From the NCBI GenBank assembly GCA_030604885.1, contig JAUVUZ010000002.1, positions 124,001 through 188,000 of the forward strand: DNA of 64,000 nt. Reading direction: 5' to 3'. Both the position numbers and the translations under genes were made by a program. Positions 55,539-64,000 of the stretch are shown one piece after another (position 1 is the first letter of the stretch; every line of letters begins with the position of its first letter). The notes below the pieces were generated by a model, which saw only the letters and a program-made list of their open reading frames with translations, made no database searches and had not been told where the DNA came from. Origin of the DNA: Alphaproteobacteria bacterium (GTDB taxonomy: Bacteria > Pseudomonadota > Alphaproteobacteria > Rhodospirillales > Rhodospirillaceae).

Positions 55539-56645
55539 ATGGGTCGCGGGTTGCGCGCCATGCTGGTGGCCGCTCTGGGTGTTCTGCTGCTGGCGACCGC
55601 CGGCGGCACGGCGTGGGCGGATGCCTTCACGGTGTCCGGGGTGCGGGTGGACGTGCGCGCGGCCTCGGCGGTGCAGGCGCGCGAGCAGGCGCTGCGCCAG
55701 GGCCAGGTGGAGGCGTTCCGTCGGATGATCTCGGTTCTGGTGTCCGAGGGCGACCGGGCGCGGCTCGCCGATCCCTCCGCCGAGACCGTCGAGACGATGG
55801 TGAGCGACTTCACCGTGGCCGACGAGCGCTCCTCGGCGACCCGCTACATTGCGGTTCTCACCGTGCATTTCGACCCGGCGCGGGTGAACGCCTTCCTCGG
55901 CGGGCGCGGCGTGACGGTGGTCAAGGGGTCCGACGAGAACGTGATTCTCCTGGGCGTCTACCGCGACGCGCCGGGTGCGGCGCCGCAGCTGTGGGAGGAG
56001 ACCAATCCCTGGCGGCCGCTTTTGACCGACGCGGCGGTGTCGCGCGGGCTGTTCCCGGTGGTGGTGCCGCTGGGGGATCTGGAGGACGTGGCGCAGGCCT
56101 CGGCCGAGAAGGCGCTGGCGCTGGACGCCGCCGGGCTGGACGCGCTGATGGCGCGCTACGGCGCCGACGCGGTGGTGGTGGCCGAGACGGTGACCAAGCC
56201 GGGGCAGGGCGCGAGCCTCACCCTCAAGGGCTATCCCCGGGCGATTCCGGGGGCGCTGGCGCGGCTGGAATCGCCGATCGCCGACGACACCGCGGCGGCG
56301 CTGGGCGACCTCGCCGCCCACGCGGTGCTGGCGGTGGCGCGTGCCGCGCGGCCGCAGACCGGCGGCACGATGGTGGGCGAGTTCGACCAGCTGGCGATCC
56401 TGGTGCCGGTGCAGGGGATAGCCGACTGGGTGCGGGTGGAGCGCACCCTGCGGGCGCTGCCGGGGGTGCGCGGCGTCTCGCTGCGCGCCTCGCGGCCCGA
56501 CGTGGTGCAGGCGGCGGTGCAGTATGCGGGCGACCCCGAGGCGCTGCGGCAGGCGATGGCGCGGGTGGGCTTCGGCGTGACGCAGCGTGACGGCTATTGG
56601 GAAGTCGTGCCCGGCGGCGAGCCGGCGACGCCGTTGCCGCGATGA
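55539..56645 (+). CDS. DUF2066 protein, exported
   Basis: A 368-residue protein with a signal peptide (cleavage about residue 27, in TAWADAFTV). A conserved beta/alpha core follows, with [22 protein letters not shown]. It is found mostly in proteobacteria beside purM/purN and hdaA, but its function is unknown. AAAGGA lies upstream of the ATG. It overlaps the AI-2E gene by ATGA. Confidence 0.85.
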   Translation: MGRGLRAMLVAALGVLLLATAGGTAWADAFTVSGVRVDVRAASAVQAREQALRQGQVEAFRRMISVLVSEGDRARLADPSAETVETMVSDFTVADERSSATRYIAVLTVHFDPARVNAFLGGRGVTVVKGSDENVILLGVYRDAPGAAPQLWEETNPWRPLLTDAAVSRGLFPVVVPLGDLEDVAQASAEKALALDAAGLDALMARYGADAVVVAETVTKPGQGASLTLKGYPRAIPGALARLESPIADDTAAALGDLAAHAVLAVARAARPQTGGTMVGEFDQLAILVPVQGIADWVRVERTLRALPGVRGVSLRASRPDVVQAAVQYAGDPEALRQAMARVGFGVTQRDGYWEVVPGGEPATPLPR

Positions 56646-57730
56646 CCCGCGAAACCTTGATCGCCCAGCGCACCCTGCGGGGGTGGCTGATCGCCATCGC
56701 GCTGTTCTTCCTGACGCTGTACCTGCTGCGCGGCATGCTGCTGCCGTTCGTGGCGGGCTTCGCGCTCGCCTATTTCCTCGACCCCATCGCCGACCGGCTG
56801 GAGCGCGCCGGGATGCGCCGGGTTCCGGCGGTGGTGGTGCTGTCGGTGGCGTTCGCGCTGGTGGTGGTGGGGCTGGCGCTGGTGCTGGTGCCCGCGATCC
56901 AGGCCCAGGTGGTGGCGCTGATCGAGAACGCGCCGGGCTACGCCGACCGCTTCTGGGCGACCATCAGCCCGCATGTGGACTGGGCCATCGACCACCTGCC
57001 GCCCGAGCAGGTGCAGGCGCTCAAAGACGGCGCGGGCAGCTTCGCGGGCGGCGCGGTGAGCTGGGCGGGCGGCTTCGCCAAGGGGTTGCTGCGCCAGGGC
57101 TTCGCGGTCATCAACGTGGTGTCGATCCTGGTGGTGACGCCGGTGGTGACGATCTACCTGCTGCGCGACTGGGACCGCATGGTGACGCGGGTGGACGGCT
57201 ACCTGCCGCGCGCCCACGCGCCGACGATCCGCGCGATCTTCGCCGACATCGACCGCACCCTCGCCGGGTTCGTGCGCGGGCAGGCGACGGTGTGCCTGTG
57301 CCTCGCGGCGGTCTACGGCGGCGGCCTCAGCCTGGTGGGGCTGGAAGCGGGGCTGCTGGTGGGCATCGGCACCGGGCTGCTGTCGTTCATCCCCTACGTC
57401 GGCAGCATCACCGGCTTCGCGATCTCGATGGTGCTGGCGCTGGTGCAGTTTTCCGACTGGCCGCACATCCTCGGGGTGATCGCGGTGTTCGGCGTCGGCC
57501 AGACCCTCGAAGGCTATGTCCTCACGCCCCGGCTGGTGGGCAACCGCGTCGGGCTGCATCCGGTGTGGGTGCTGTTCGCGCTGTTCGCGGGCGGCAACCT
57601 GTTCGGCTTCCTCGGCGTGCTGGTGGCGCTGCCGGTGGCGGCGGTGATCGGCGTGCTGGTGCGCTACGCCCTGCGCCGGTATCTTGCCAGCGGTGCCTAC
57701 GCCAACGGAACGCCGCCCGCCGATGACTGA
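56642..57730 (+). CDS. AI-2E-family transporter (PerM-like)
   Basis: A 362-residue inner-membrane protein of about seven to eight segments, with the family pieces [13 protein letters not shown] and [13 protein letters not shown]. The end contains [24 protein letters not shown]. The family name comes from one proposed quorum-signal exporter, and the substrate here is unknown. It overlaps both the DUF2066 and hdaA genes, suggesting one operon. Confidence 0.9.
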   Translation: MTRETLIAQRTLRGWLIAIALFFLTLYLLRGMLLPFVAGFALAYFLDPIADRLERAGMRRVPAVVVLSVAFALVVVGLALVLVPAIQAQVVALIENAPGYADRFWATISPHVDWAIDHLPPEQVQALKDGAGSFAGGAVSWAGGFAKGLLRQGFAVINVVSILVVTPVVTIYLLRDWDRMVTRVDGYLPRAHAPTIRAIFADIDRTLAGFVRGQATVCLCLAAVYGGGLSLVGLEAGLLVGIGTGLLSFIPYVGSITGFAISMVLALVQFSDWPHILGVIAVFGVGQTLEGYVLTPRLVGNRVGLHPVWVLFALFAGGNLFGFLGVLVALPVAAVIGVLVRYALRRYLASGAYANGTPPADD

Positions 57731-58400
57731 CCGGCCTTCGCAATACGTGCTCGACCTGCCGCACCGCGCGGCGCTGGGGGGCGAGGACTTCTGGGTGTCC
57801 GACTGCCACGGCGCGGTGACGGCGTGGCTCGACGCATGGCCCGGGTGGAGCGCCCCCGGGCTGGTGGTGGTGGGGCCGCCGCGCGGCGGCAAGACCCACC
57901 TCGCCCGCATCTTCGCCCACGAGACCGGCGCCGAGGTGGCCCGCGCCGACGCCCTCGCCGACGACCTGCGCCTGCCCGCGCCCGGCGCGAAGGCGCTGAT
58001 CGTCGAGGACATCGACCGGAACCCGGACGAGACCGCGCTGTTTCACCTCTACAACCGCGCCCGCGAGGCGGGGGTGTCGCTGCTGTTCACCAGCCGCGTC
58101 GCGCCCTCGGCGATTCCGCTCAAGCTGGCGGACTGGCGCTCGCGGCTGCTGACCTGCGCGGTGGCCGAGATCGGCCGCCCCGACGACCGGCTGATGGCGG
58201 CGGTGCTGGCGAAGCTGTTCCACGACCGCCAGCTTGTGGTGGGGGAGGCGGAGATTTCCTACCTCCTCACCCACATGGAGCGCGCCATCGCGGTGGCGGA
58301 GGCGGTGGTGGCGGAGGCGGACCGCCGCGCCCTGGCGCAGAAGCGCAAGGTGGGCGTGCCGATCCTCAAGGAGACCCTGGACGCCCTCAGCCCGGGTTGA
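57723..58400 (+). CDS. hdaA: DnaA regulatory inactivator HdaA
   Basis: HdaA, with the DNA clamp, stimulates ATP hydrolysis by DnaA after initiation, preventing re-initiation. The 225-residue AAA+ protein has an N-terminal clamp-binding motif (QYVLDLP, residues 7-13). Walker A is [10 protein letters not shown] (about 51-60) and Walker B is ALIVEDID (about 92-99). It starts inside the transporter gene (8-base overlap) and its end overlaps the convergent sixA gene by 14 bases. Confidence 0.92.
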   Translation: MTDRPSQYVLDLPHRAALGGEDFWVSDCHGAVTAWLDAWPGWSAPGLVVVGPPRGGKTHLARIFAHETGAEVARADALADDLRLPAPGAKALIVEDIDRNPDETALFHLYNRAREAGVSLLFTSRVAPSAIPLKLADWRSRLLTCAVAEIGRPDDRLMAAVLAKLFHDRQLVVGEAEISYLLTHMERAIAVAEAVVAEADRRALAQKRKVGVPILKETLDALSPG

Positions 58401-58908
58401 CCAAACTCTTGGGGGAGAAGCAGGCGAGGATGGCTGCGCGCCCCGGGCCGATTTCGCTCCACGCGGAAATCGGCAGGGCGAAGCCGACGGTGGCGCCGGT
58501 GGGGAAGCGCGTCAGCCCCGGGTGGGCCGCCGCCTCGGAGCGCCGCGCCAGCGTCCAGGCGAGGTCGAACAGGCCCGGGTTGTGGCCGACGATCAGCGCG
58601 GTCTCGGCATCCTCGGGCAGCGTCGCGGCGAGGCGCATCAGGGTCTGCGCCGAGGCCTCGTAGACCTGCGCGGCATAGTCCACCGCGGTTTCCGGGATCT
58701 CGGGCAGCACCGCCTTCAAGGTTTCGCGGGTGCGCCGCGCGGTGGAGCACAGCACCGCATCGGGCCGCGGCAGGCGGGCGGCGAGGGCGGCGCGGACCGC
58801 CGGGCCGTCGTCGATGCCGCGTTGCGCCAGCGGGCGGTCGTGGTCGGCCAATGCCGGGTCGTCCCACCCGGATTTGAGGTGGCGCATCAGGATCAGGGTT
58901 TTTGTCAT
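58387..58908 (-). CDS. sixA: Histidine phosphatase SixA-type
   Basis: A 173-residue phosphatase of the histidine phosphatase superfamily. The catalytic RH is at Arg9-His10 ([11 protein letters not shown]). Further sites are [11 protein letters not shown] and the second His in [11 protein letters not shown]. In E. coli SixA removes phosphate from histidine-phosphorylated PtsP/NPr-type proteins. Its role here is inferred only. Confidence 0.88.
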   Translation of the reverse strand: MTKTLILMRHLKSGWDDPALADHDRPLAQRGIDDGPAVRAALAARLPRPDAVLCSTARRTRETLKAVLPEIPETAVDYAAQVYEASAQTLMRLAATLPEDAETALIVGHNPGLFDLAWTLARRSEAAAHPGLTRFPTGATVGFALPISAWSEIGPGRAAILACFSPKSLVNPG

Positions 58909-59046
58909 GAAAACATCATCCTGGAAGGGGCCCGAGGTCCGCTATGCGAAGTGTTGGCTCTTTCGACGCCCGCGAGTTTCCGCCACAATGGACGCCGGAG
59001 TCCAGCGGCGCGTGAAGCCCGCGCCCTGTCATCGGAGATCGTTTGC

Positions 59047-61215
59047 ATGAGCGGCGCCCAGCCCGTCCCCACGCCTGCCCCCGTCGACCTCGGGTCGCTG
59101 CCCGTGGACGCGCTCTACATCAACCGCGAGCTGTCGTGGCTGGCGTTCAACACCCGCGTCCTCGAGGAGGCCGACAACCCCAACCATCCGCTGTTCGAGC
59201 GGGTGCGGTTCCTGTCGATCTCGGCGTCGAACCTCGACGAGTTCTACATGGTGCGCGTGGCGGGCCTCAAGGGGCAGGTGGACGCGGGCGTCAACACCCC
59301 CTCCGACGACGGCCTCACGCCGGAGCAGCAGCTCGCCCGCATCAACGCCGAGGTGCGCAACCTCGTGGCGCGGCAGGTCAACACCTGGAAGTTCCTGCAG
59401 GCCGAGCTGCGCAAGGAAGGCGTGGCGGTGATCGAGCCGAAGGAGCTGACCCAGGCGGACCGCGCCTGGCTCGCCGAGCACTTCATGAGCCAGATCTTCC
59501 CGATCCTCACGCCGCTCGCGATCGACCCGGCGCATCCGTTCCCGTTCATCCCCAACATGGGCATGGCGCTGGTGCTGGAATTGCAGGCGAAGGCCCGGCC
59601 CGAGCTGTTGCACGCGCTGGTGCCGTTGCCCAATCAGGTGGGCCGGTTCATCCGCCTGCCGGGGGAGGGGATCCGCTTCATCCTGCTCGAGGCGGCGACG
59701 ATGCTGTTCCTCGACCGCCTGTTCCCCGGCTACACCCTGGCGAAGAGCGGCCACTTCCGCATCCTGCGCGACAGCGAAATGGAAATCGACGAAGAGGCCG
59801 AGGACCTGGTGCGCAGCTTCGAAAGCGCGCTCAAGCGCCGCCGCCGCGGCCACGTCATCCGCCTCACCATGACGCACGAAATGGCGCCCGAGCTGCGCGC
59901 CCGCCTGTCCGACGCCTTCGACATCGCCCAGGAGGACATGTTCGACCTCGAGGGCATGATCGGCATCGCCGACATCAAGCGGATCATCGTCAACGACCGG
60001 CCGGACCTGCAATTCTACCCCTTCACCGCGCGCTTCCCCCAGCGCATCCGCGATTTCGGCGGCGACTGCTTCGAGGCGATCCGCAACAAGGACATGGTGG
60101 TCCACCACCCCTACGAATCCTTCGACGTGGTGGTGCAGTTCGTGCGCCAGGCGGCGCGCGACCCGGACGTGGTGGCGATCAAGCAGACCCTCTACCGCAC
60201 CTCCGACGACTCGCCGATCGTCGCCGCGCTGGTGGAGGCGGCGGAGGCCGGCAAGTCGGTCACCGCGATGGTGGAGCTGAAGGCCCGCTTCGACGAGGAG
60301 GCCAACATCCGCTGGGCGCGCCGCCTGGAGCGCGCGGGCGCGCAGGTGGTGTACGGCTTCATCGACCTCAAGATCCACGCCAAGGTGTCGCTGGTGGTGC
60401 GGCGCGAGGGCGGCCAGTTGCGCTCCTACGTCCACTTCGGCACCGGCAACTACCACCCGATCACCGCCAAGATCTACACCGACCTGTCGTTCTTCACCTG
60501 CGACCCGGCCTTGTGCCGCGACGCCGCCAAGGTGTTCAACTTCATGACCGGCTACGCCCGGCCGGAGGCGATGGAAAAGCTCACCATCGCGCCGATCAGC
60601 CTGCGCGGACGCCTGATCTCCGACATTGAGCAGGAAATCGCCAACGCCCGCGAGGGCAAGCCCGCGGCGATCTGGGCCAAGCTCAACAGCCTGGTCGACA
60701 CCGCGGTGATCGACGCCCTTTACCGCGCCTCCCAGGCGGGGGTGAAGGTGGAACTGGTGATTCGCGGCATCTGCTGCCTGCGGCCGGGCATCCCGGGGGT
60801 TTCCGACAACATCCGGGTCAAGAGCATCGTCGGCCGCTTCCTCGAGCACGCGCGCATCGCCTGCTTCGCCAACGGCCACGAGATGCCCTCGCCCCACGCC
60901 AAGGTCTACATCTCCTCCGCCGACTGGATGCAGCGCAACACCCTGCGGCGGGTCGAGACCCTGGTGCCGATTGAAAACCCCACGGTGCATCGCCAAGTCC
61001 TCGACCAGATCATGGTGGCGAACCTCAAGGACACCGCGCAAAGCTGGCTGCTGGAGCGCGACGGCACGTTCCGCCGCGTCGAGCCGATCGGCGAGGGCTT
61101 CAACGCGCACACCTACTTCATGACCAACCCCAGCCTCTCGGGCCGGGGCAGCGCCCGCGTCAAACGCGCCGACGGCGAGATTCCCGGCTTGTCCTCCGCC
61201 CGGGCGGGCAACTAA
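59047..61215 (+). CDS. ppk1: Polyphosphate kinase Ppk1
   Basis: Ppk1 makes polyphosphate from ATP. The 722-residue protein has the N-terminal domain ([18 protein letters not shown]), a head domain and two catalytic domains. The phosphorylated histidine is His444 ([11 protein letters not shown]), and the second conserved histidine is His617 ([11 protein letters not shown]). Its stop is one base from the ppx start, so both are probably co-transcribed. Confidence 0.98.
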   Translation: MSGAQPVPTPAPVDLGSLPVDALYINRELSWLAFNTRVLEEADNPNHPLFERVRFLSISASNLDEFYMVRVAGLKGQVDAGVNTPSDDGLTPEQQLARINAEVRNLVARQVNTWKFLQAELRKEGVAVIEPKELTQADRAWLAEHFMSQIFPILTPLAIDPAHPFPFIPNMGMALVLELQAKARPELLHALVPLPNQVGRFIRLPGEGIRFILLEAATMLFLDRLFPGYTLAKSGHFRILRDSEMEIDEEAEDLVRSFESALKRRRRGHVIRLTMTHEMAPELRARLSDAFDIAQEDMFDLEGMIGIADIKRIIVNDRPDLQFYPFTARFPQRIRDFGGDCFEAIRNKDMVVHHPYESFDVVVQFVRQAARDPDVVAIKQTLYRTSDDSPIVAALVEAAEAGKSVTAMVELKARFDEEANIRWARRLERAGAQVVYGFIDLKIHAKVSLVVRREGGQLRSYVHFGTGNYHPITAKIYTDLSFFTCDPALCRDAAKVFNFMTGYARPEAMEKLTIAPISLRGRLISDIEQEIANAREGKPAAIWAKLNSLVDTAVIDALYRASQAGVKVELVIRGICCLRPGIPGVSDNIRVKSIVGRFLEHARIACFANGHEMPSPHAKVYISSADWMQRNTLRRVETLVPIENPTVHRQVLDQIMVANLKDTAQSWLLERDGTFRRVEPIGEGFNAHTYFMTNPSLSGRGSARVKRADGEIPGLSSARAGN

Positions 61216-61216
61216 G

Positions 61217-62809
61217 ATGCGCCCCGCGCCCGCTTCCCCGATGGCAGGCGACGGATTCAGCCAGATTCGGTGGGGCATGACCGCGCATCCTCTTCACCAC
61301 GTCGCCGACGCGGCGGTTTCGGTCTCCGGCGACGGCCGCCCGGTGGGCGTCATCGACATCGGTTCCAACTCGGTGCGCTTCGTCGTGTTCGCCGGGTTGA
61401 CCCGCGCGCCGGTGCAGCTGTTCAACGAGAAATCCGCCTGCGCCCTCGGCGCCGGGCTGCAAACCTCGGGCGTGCTCAACCCCTCGGGGCGGGATTGCGC
61501 CGTCACCGCCGTGGGGCGCTACGTGCGCCTCGCCCGCGCCATGGGGGTGGGGCGGCTCGAACTGCTCGCCACCGCCGCGGTGCGCGACGCCGCCGACGGC
61601 CCCGACCTGGTGGCCGAGCTGGCGCGCCGCTTCGACGTCGAGGTCAAGGTGCTCTCGGGCGACGACGAGGGGCGGCTCGCGGCGCTCGGCGTGCTGCTCG
61701 GCACCCCGGATGCCGACGGCATCGTCGCCGATCTCGGCGGCGGCAGCCTGGAACTGGTGGAGATCGACGGCGGGCAGGTGGACCCGCTCGGCCGCCTGCG
61801 CTCCTTCCCCCTGGGCGTGCTGCGCCTCGACGACATCGAGCGCGGCGGCGGCGAGGCGGCGGTGGACGCGGCGATCAAGGCCGAACTCGCCCATTCCCCC
61901 TGGATTTCCGAGCGCCCGGTGAAGACCCTCTACGCCGTCGGCGGCTCGTGGCGGGCGATGGCGAAGCTCTGCATGCTGCAGGAGAACCACCCGCTCCAGG
62001 TGCTCGACAAATACACCCTCAGCCGCGCCAAGGCGGTGGAGATGTCGGACCTGGTGGCGCGCATCGGGCGGCGCTCGCTCGACAAGATTTCCGGCATCTC
62101 GCGCCGCCGCCTGGCGGTGCTGCCCCACGCGGCGCGGCTGCTCCAGGTGCTGCTGGCGACGATCCGGCCGGAGCGCGTGGTGTTCTCGATCCACGGCATG
62201 CGCGAGGGGTTCTATTACTCGCTGATGCCCGACGCGATCCGCGATCGCGACCCGATCGTCGACATGTGCGAGGCGGTGGCGGGCAACGGCCACCGCTTCG
62301 CCCAGCAGCCCGCGGTGCTGATGCGCTTCCTCGACCCGCTGTTCCCCGAGGAGACCGACAAGCAGCGCCGCCAACGCTTCGCCGCCTGCATGCTGGGCGA
62401 CCTCTACTGGGACGAACACCCGGATTTCCGCGGCCAGCAGGCGTTCTTCAAGACCCTGCGCCTGCCGGTGGTGGGCTTCGACCACCAGGACCGCGCCGCC
62501 CTGGCGCTGATGGTGCTCTATCGCTATCAGTCCTACGACGAGATCCACGACGCCCAGGACGTGCTGGCGCTGCTGAACCCCGACGACCGGGTGCGGGTGC
62601 AGGCGGTGGGCTGCGGCCTGCGCCTCGCGCACATGATCTCGGGCGGCGCGCCGGGAATCCTCGGCGGCTGCCGCCTGATCCTCGAACCCCGGCGGCTGGT
62701 GCTGCGCATCCCCGGCGACGACCCGGCGTTCGACATTCCCGCCTTCGACAAACGCCTCGAACGCCTCGCCCGCCTCCTCGGCCGCGAGCCGGCGATCGAA
62801 GTCGCCTAG
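61217..62809 (+). CDS. ppx: Exopolyphosphatase Ppx
   Basis: Ppx removes terminal phosphate from polyphosphate and may also hydrolyse pppGpp. It has the ASKHA phosphate motif GVIDIGSNSVRFVVF (44-58) and DLGGGSLELVEID, with a helical HD-like C-terminal half. I give the start at 61217, one base after ppk1. ATG at 61277 with GGTGG upstream would give 510 residues and is possible. Its stop overlaps the Rrf2 gene as CTAG. Confidence 0.96.
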   Translation: MRPAPASPMAGDGFSQIRWGMTAHPLHHVADAAVSVSGDGRPVGVIDIGSNSVRFVVFAGLTRAPVQLFNEKSACALGAGLQTSGVLNPSGRDCAVTAVGRYVRLARAMGVGRLELLATAAVRDAADGPDLVAELARRFDVEVKVLSGDDEGRLAALGVLLGTPDADGIVADLGGGSLELVEIDGGQVDPLGRLRSFPLGVLRLDDIERGGGEAAVDAAIKAELAHSPWISERPVKTLYAVGGSWRAMAKLCMLQENHPLQVLDKYTLSRAKAVEMSDLVARIGRRSLDKISGISRRRLAVLPHAARLLQVLLATIRPERVVFSIHGMREGFYYSLMPDAIRDRDPIVDMCEAVAGNGHRFAQQPAVLMRFLDPLFPEETDKQRRQRFAACMLGDLYWDEHPDFRGQQAFFKTLRLPVVGFDHQDRAALALMVLYRYQSYDEIHDAQDVLALLNPDDRVRVQAVGCGLRLAHMISGGAPGILGGCRLILEPRRLVLRIPGDDPAFDIPAFDKRLERLARLLGREPAIEVA

Positions 62810-63228
62810 GCTTCGGCGCGCAGCTTTTCCATCACGTCGGCGAGGGTGACGCGTGCCAGCTCGGCGCGGCGCGCGGTTTCGGCGCGCTCGATGAACTCGG
62901 CGAGCACCGGCTGGATGAAGCGCCCGACGATGCACACCGGGCTGGGCGGATTGGGGGCGAAGGCGGGGCCGTCGTCGTCGTCCACCGCGAGGGCGATGGC
63001 GGCGAGATCGATGGCGCCCGGCGCCCGCGCCAGGCGGTAGCCCCCGGCGCTGCCGCGCTTCGAGCGCACCAGCCCGGCGGCGCCGAGCGCGGCCAGCAGG
63101 CGGCGCACCACCACCGGATTGGTGTTGAGCGAGGCTGCGACGGTCTCGGAGGTGAGGTCCTCGCCCGGATGGTGGGCGAGCACGGCGCAGACGTGAACGG
63201 CTGCGGTGAAGCGGCAGTTGCGGCCCAT
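62806..63228 (-). CDS. Rrf2-family transcriptional regulator
   Basis: A 140-residue winged-helix regulator (residues 1-70, with SLNTNPVVVRRLLAALGAAGLV and GSAGGYRLAR). Only Cys5, Cys14 and one Cys near residue 99 are present. The three-cysteine Fe-S cluster of IscR/NsrR is absent, so it is likely a different, non-cluster Rrf2 protein. GGAGG lies upstream of the ATG. A candidate operator lies at 63243-63259. Confidence 0.88.
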   Translation of the reverse strand: MGRNCRFTAAVHVCAVLAHHPGEDLTSETVAASLNTNPVVVRRLLAALGAAGLVRSKRGSAGGYRLARAPGAIDLAAIALAVDDDDGPAFAPNPPSPVCIVGRFIQPVLAEFIERAETARRAELARVTLADVMEKLRAEA

Positions 63229-63242
63229 GAAAGCCCTCCTTC

Positions 63243-63259
63243 GTAACAGACTAGGTTAC
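63243..63259. promoter_or_regulatory. Candidate operator of the Rrf2 regulator
   Basis: GTAAC-N7-GTTAC inverted repeat, 15-31 bases upstream of the Rrf2 start, overlapping its likely promoter. Position suggests autoregulation. Confidence 0.5.
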
Positions 63260-63312
63260 CAATTCGGGAAAAATCAAGGCCCGGGCGCGCGGCGCTCGGC
63301 CCCGTCTCCGTT

Positions 63313-63782
63313 CGTCATTCCGGACGGGGTGGATTCCCGCTTTCGCGGGAATGACGGGGGGAGAGGCGGACGGCCGCGCGGTTCTATCCCATTCGTCATT
63401 CCGGACGCCGCGCAGCGGCGAGCCGGAATCCATGGGTGCGGCCGGGGGTGGAGTCCCGCTTTCGCGGGAATGACGAGGGGGGAGGGCGAGGGTTGCGGTG
63501 CGCGCGGGAGGAGGGGGCGGTGCGCGCGCGCGGTTCCGCCTTCATTCGTCATTCCGGACGCCGCGTAGCGGCGAGCCGGAATCCATGGGGGCGAGCGAGG
63601 GTGGATTCCCGCTTTCGCGGGAATGACGAGGGGGAGAGGGTGAGGGATGCGGTGGGCGCGGGAGGAAGGGGCGGGTGGGGCGCGCGGTTCCGCCTTCATT
63701 CGTCATTCCGGACGCCGCGTAGCGGCGAGCCGGAATCCATGAGTGCGGCCGGGGATGGATTCCCGCTTTCGCGGGAATGACG
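63313..63782. repeat. Tandem cluster of paired REP elements (REPIN-like)
   Basis: Three full 82-base units (63394-63475, 63547-63628, 63701-63782) lie 153 and 154 bases apart. A shortened copy is at 63313-63356. Each unit is two facing hairpins: CGTCATTCCGG..CCGGAATCCATG and TGGATTCCCGC-TTTC-GCGGGAATGACG. The spacers are G-rich and vary. The rest of the gene-free stretch 63229-63860 holds nothing else recognisable except the sites listed. Confidence 0.9.
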
Positions 63783-63826
63783 AGGGAGGGAGGGGAATGA
63801 CGAGGGGAAGGGCCGGGAAGGGGCGG

Positions 63827-63853
63827 CGTCGAGGCCCGGGCGGGGCCTCGACG
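63827..63853 (-). terminator. Terminator of the right-edge gene
   Basis: An 11-base-pair stem (CGTCGAGGCCC, 63827-63837, with 63843-63853) lies 8 bases past the stop of the partial gene at the right edge. No T-tract on the minus strand. Confidence 0.6.
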
Positions 63854-63860
63854 TGCGCGG

Positions 63861-64000
63861 TTACGCCGCGTCGGTGTCGGCGATCAGTTCGGCGGTGTTG
63901 CCGGAGGTGACGTCGGCGGCTTCGCCCACCGGCATCGCCTCGGCGTCGTCTTCCACCGGGATCAGCTCGATGCGGCCGTTGTCGGGCGAGATCGCCAGCG
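63861..64000 (-). CDS. 3' end of an unidentified gene
   Basis: The last 45 codons of a minus-strand gene that continues beyond the window, ending TAA at 63861-63863. The visible peptide is acidic (for example IELIPVEDDAEAMPV) and ends IADTDAA. It is too short to identify. Its high-GC codon use and the hairpin after the stop support a real coding end. Confidence 0.6.
   Translation of the reverse strand, partial: LAISPDNGRIELIPVEDDAEAMPVGEAADVTSGNTAELIADTDAA

Noticed and set aside
56642-57730. Quorum-signal (AI-2) export
   Set aside because: The family name is historical, and the sequence gives no evidence of AI-2 as substrate.
63313-63782. Regular repeats suggesting a CRISPR array
   Set aside because: The repeats are 82 bases with internal hairpins, the spacers are about 71 bases and G-rich and resemble each other, and no cas gene is near.

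Overview
The window is a GC-rich stretch of chromosome from an alphaproteobacterium. The best evidence is a circularly permuted, two-piece tmRNA gene with tag AANDNRAPVLAAA. Supporting evidence is an alphaproteobacterial SspB beside it, an HdaA-type DnaA regulator, a class I fumarase, ThyX, and the order ftsZ-lpxC-bamD-recN-ligA at the end of the division cluster. A Rhodospirillales-like lineage fits the overall gene content, but that is inference. MurE carries the DNPR motif for meso-diaminopimelate and LpxC is present, so the cell makes Gram-negative peptidoglycan and lipid A.

Layout. (1) 0.2-24.7 kb, all on the minus strand: an uninterrupted division and cell wall (dcw) cluster read mraZ-rsmH-ftsL-ftsI-murE-murF-mraY-murD-ftsW-murG-murC-murB-ddl-ftsQ-ftsA-ftsZ, then lpxC, bamD, recN and ligA. 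Most junctions from mraZ to ftsA are 1-13 base overlaps. Candidate MraZ boxes with exact 10-base spacing lie upstream of mraZ. (2) 25-29 kb: RNase P RNA, an AmpD/AmiD-type amidase, a methyltransferase, a DMT-family exporter, a DjlA-like co-chaperone and a glycine-zipper lipoprotein. (3) 29-36.4 kb: a large AsmA-family protein, a small operon (alpha/beta hydrolase, ribbon-helix-helix protein, lipoprotein of atypical composition), class I fumarase and SspB. (4) 36.5-44 kb: tmRNA, thyX, a PhzF-family enzyme, a lipoprotein, the Mrp/ApbC Fe-S carrier, and hflK-hflC-degP. (5) 44-50.8 kb: holC, two unrecognised genes, a GNAT acetyltransferase, and a likely catabolic cassette (GntR regulator, amidohydrolase, SLC13/MatC-like permease). 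(6) 50.8-64 kb: an ABC-F ATPase, ndk, purM-purN, a DUF2066/AI-2E/hdaA operon, sixA, ppk-ppx, an Rrf2 regulator, a tandem cluster of paired REP elements, and the 3' end of an unidentified gene.

How the genes work together. Region 1 couples peptidoglycan precursor synthesis (MurB-G, MraY, Ddl) to septum assembly (FtsZ, A, Q, L, I, W), lipid A commitment (LpxC), outer-membrane protein assembly (BamD) and DNA repair/ligation. tmRNA and SspB, with the HflKC and DegP proteases, form a protein quality-control set. Ppk and Ppx make and degrade polyphosphate. PurM and PurN perform two purine biosynthesis steps.

Most of the window is conserved housekeeping DNA. I found no phage, insertion sequence, tRNA, rRNA or CRISPR array. 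The less ordinary material is the regulatory DNA, the small repeats, the GntR cassette and the two unrecognised genes at 44.8-46.9 kb.
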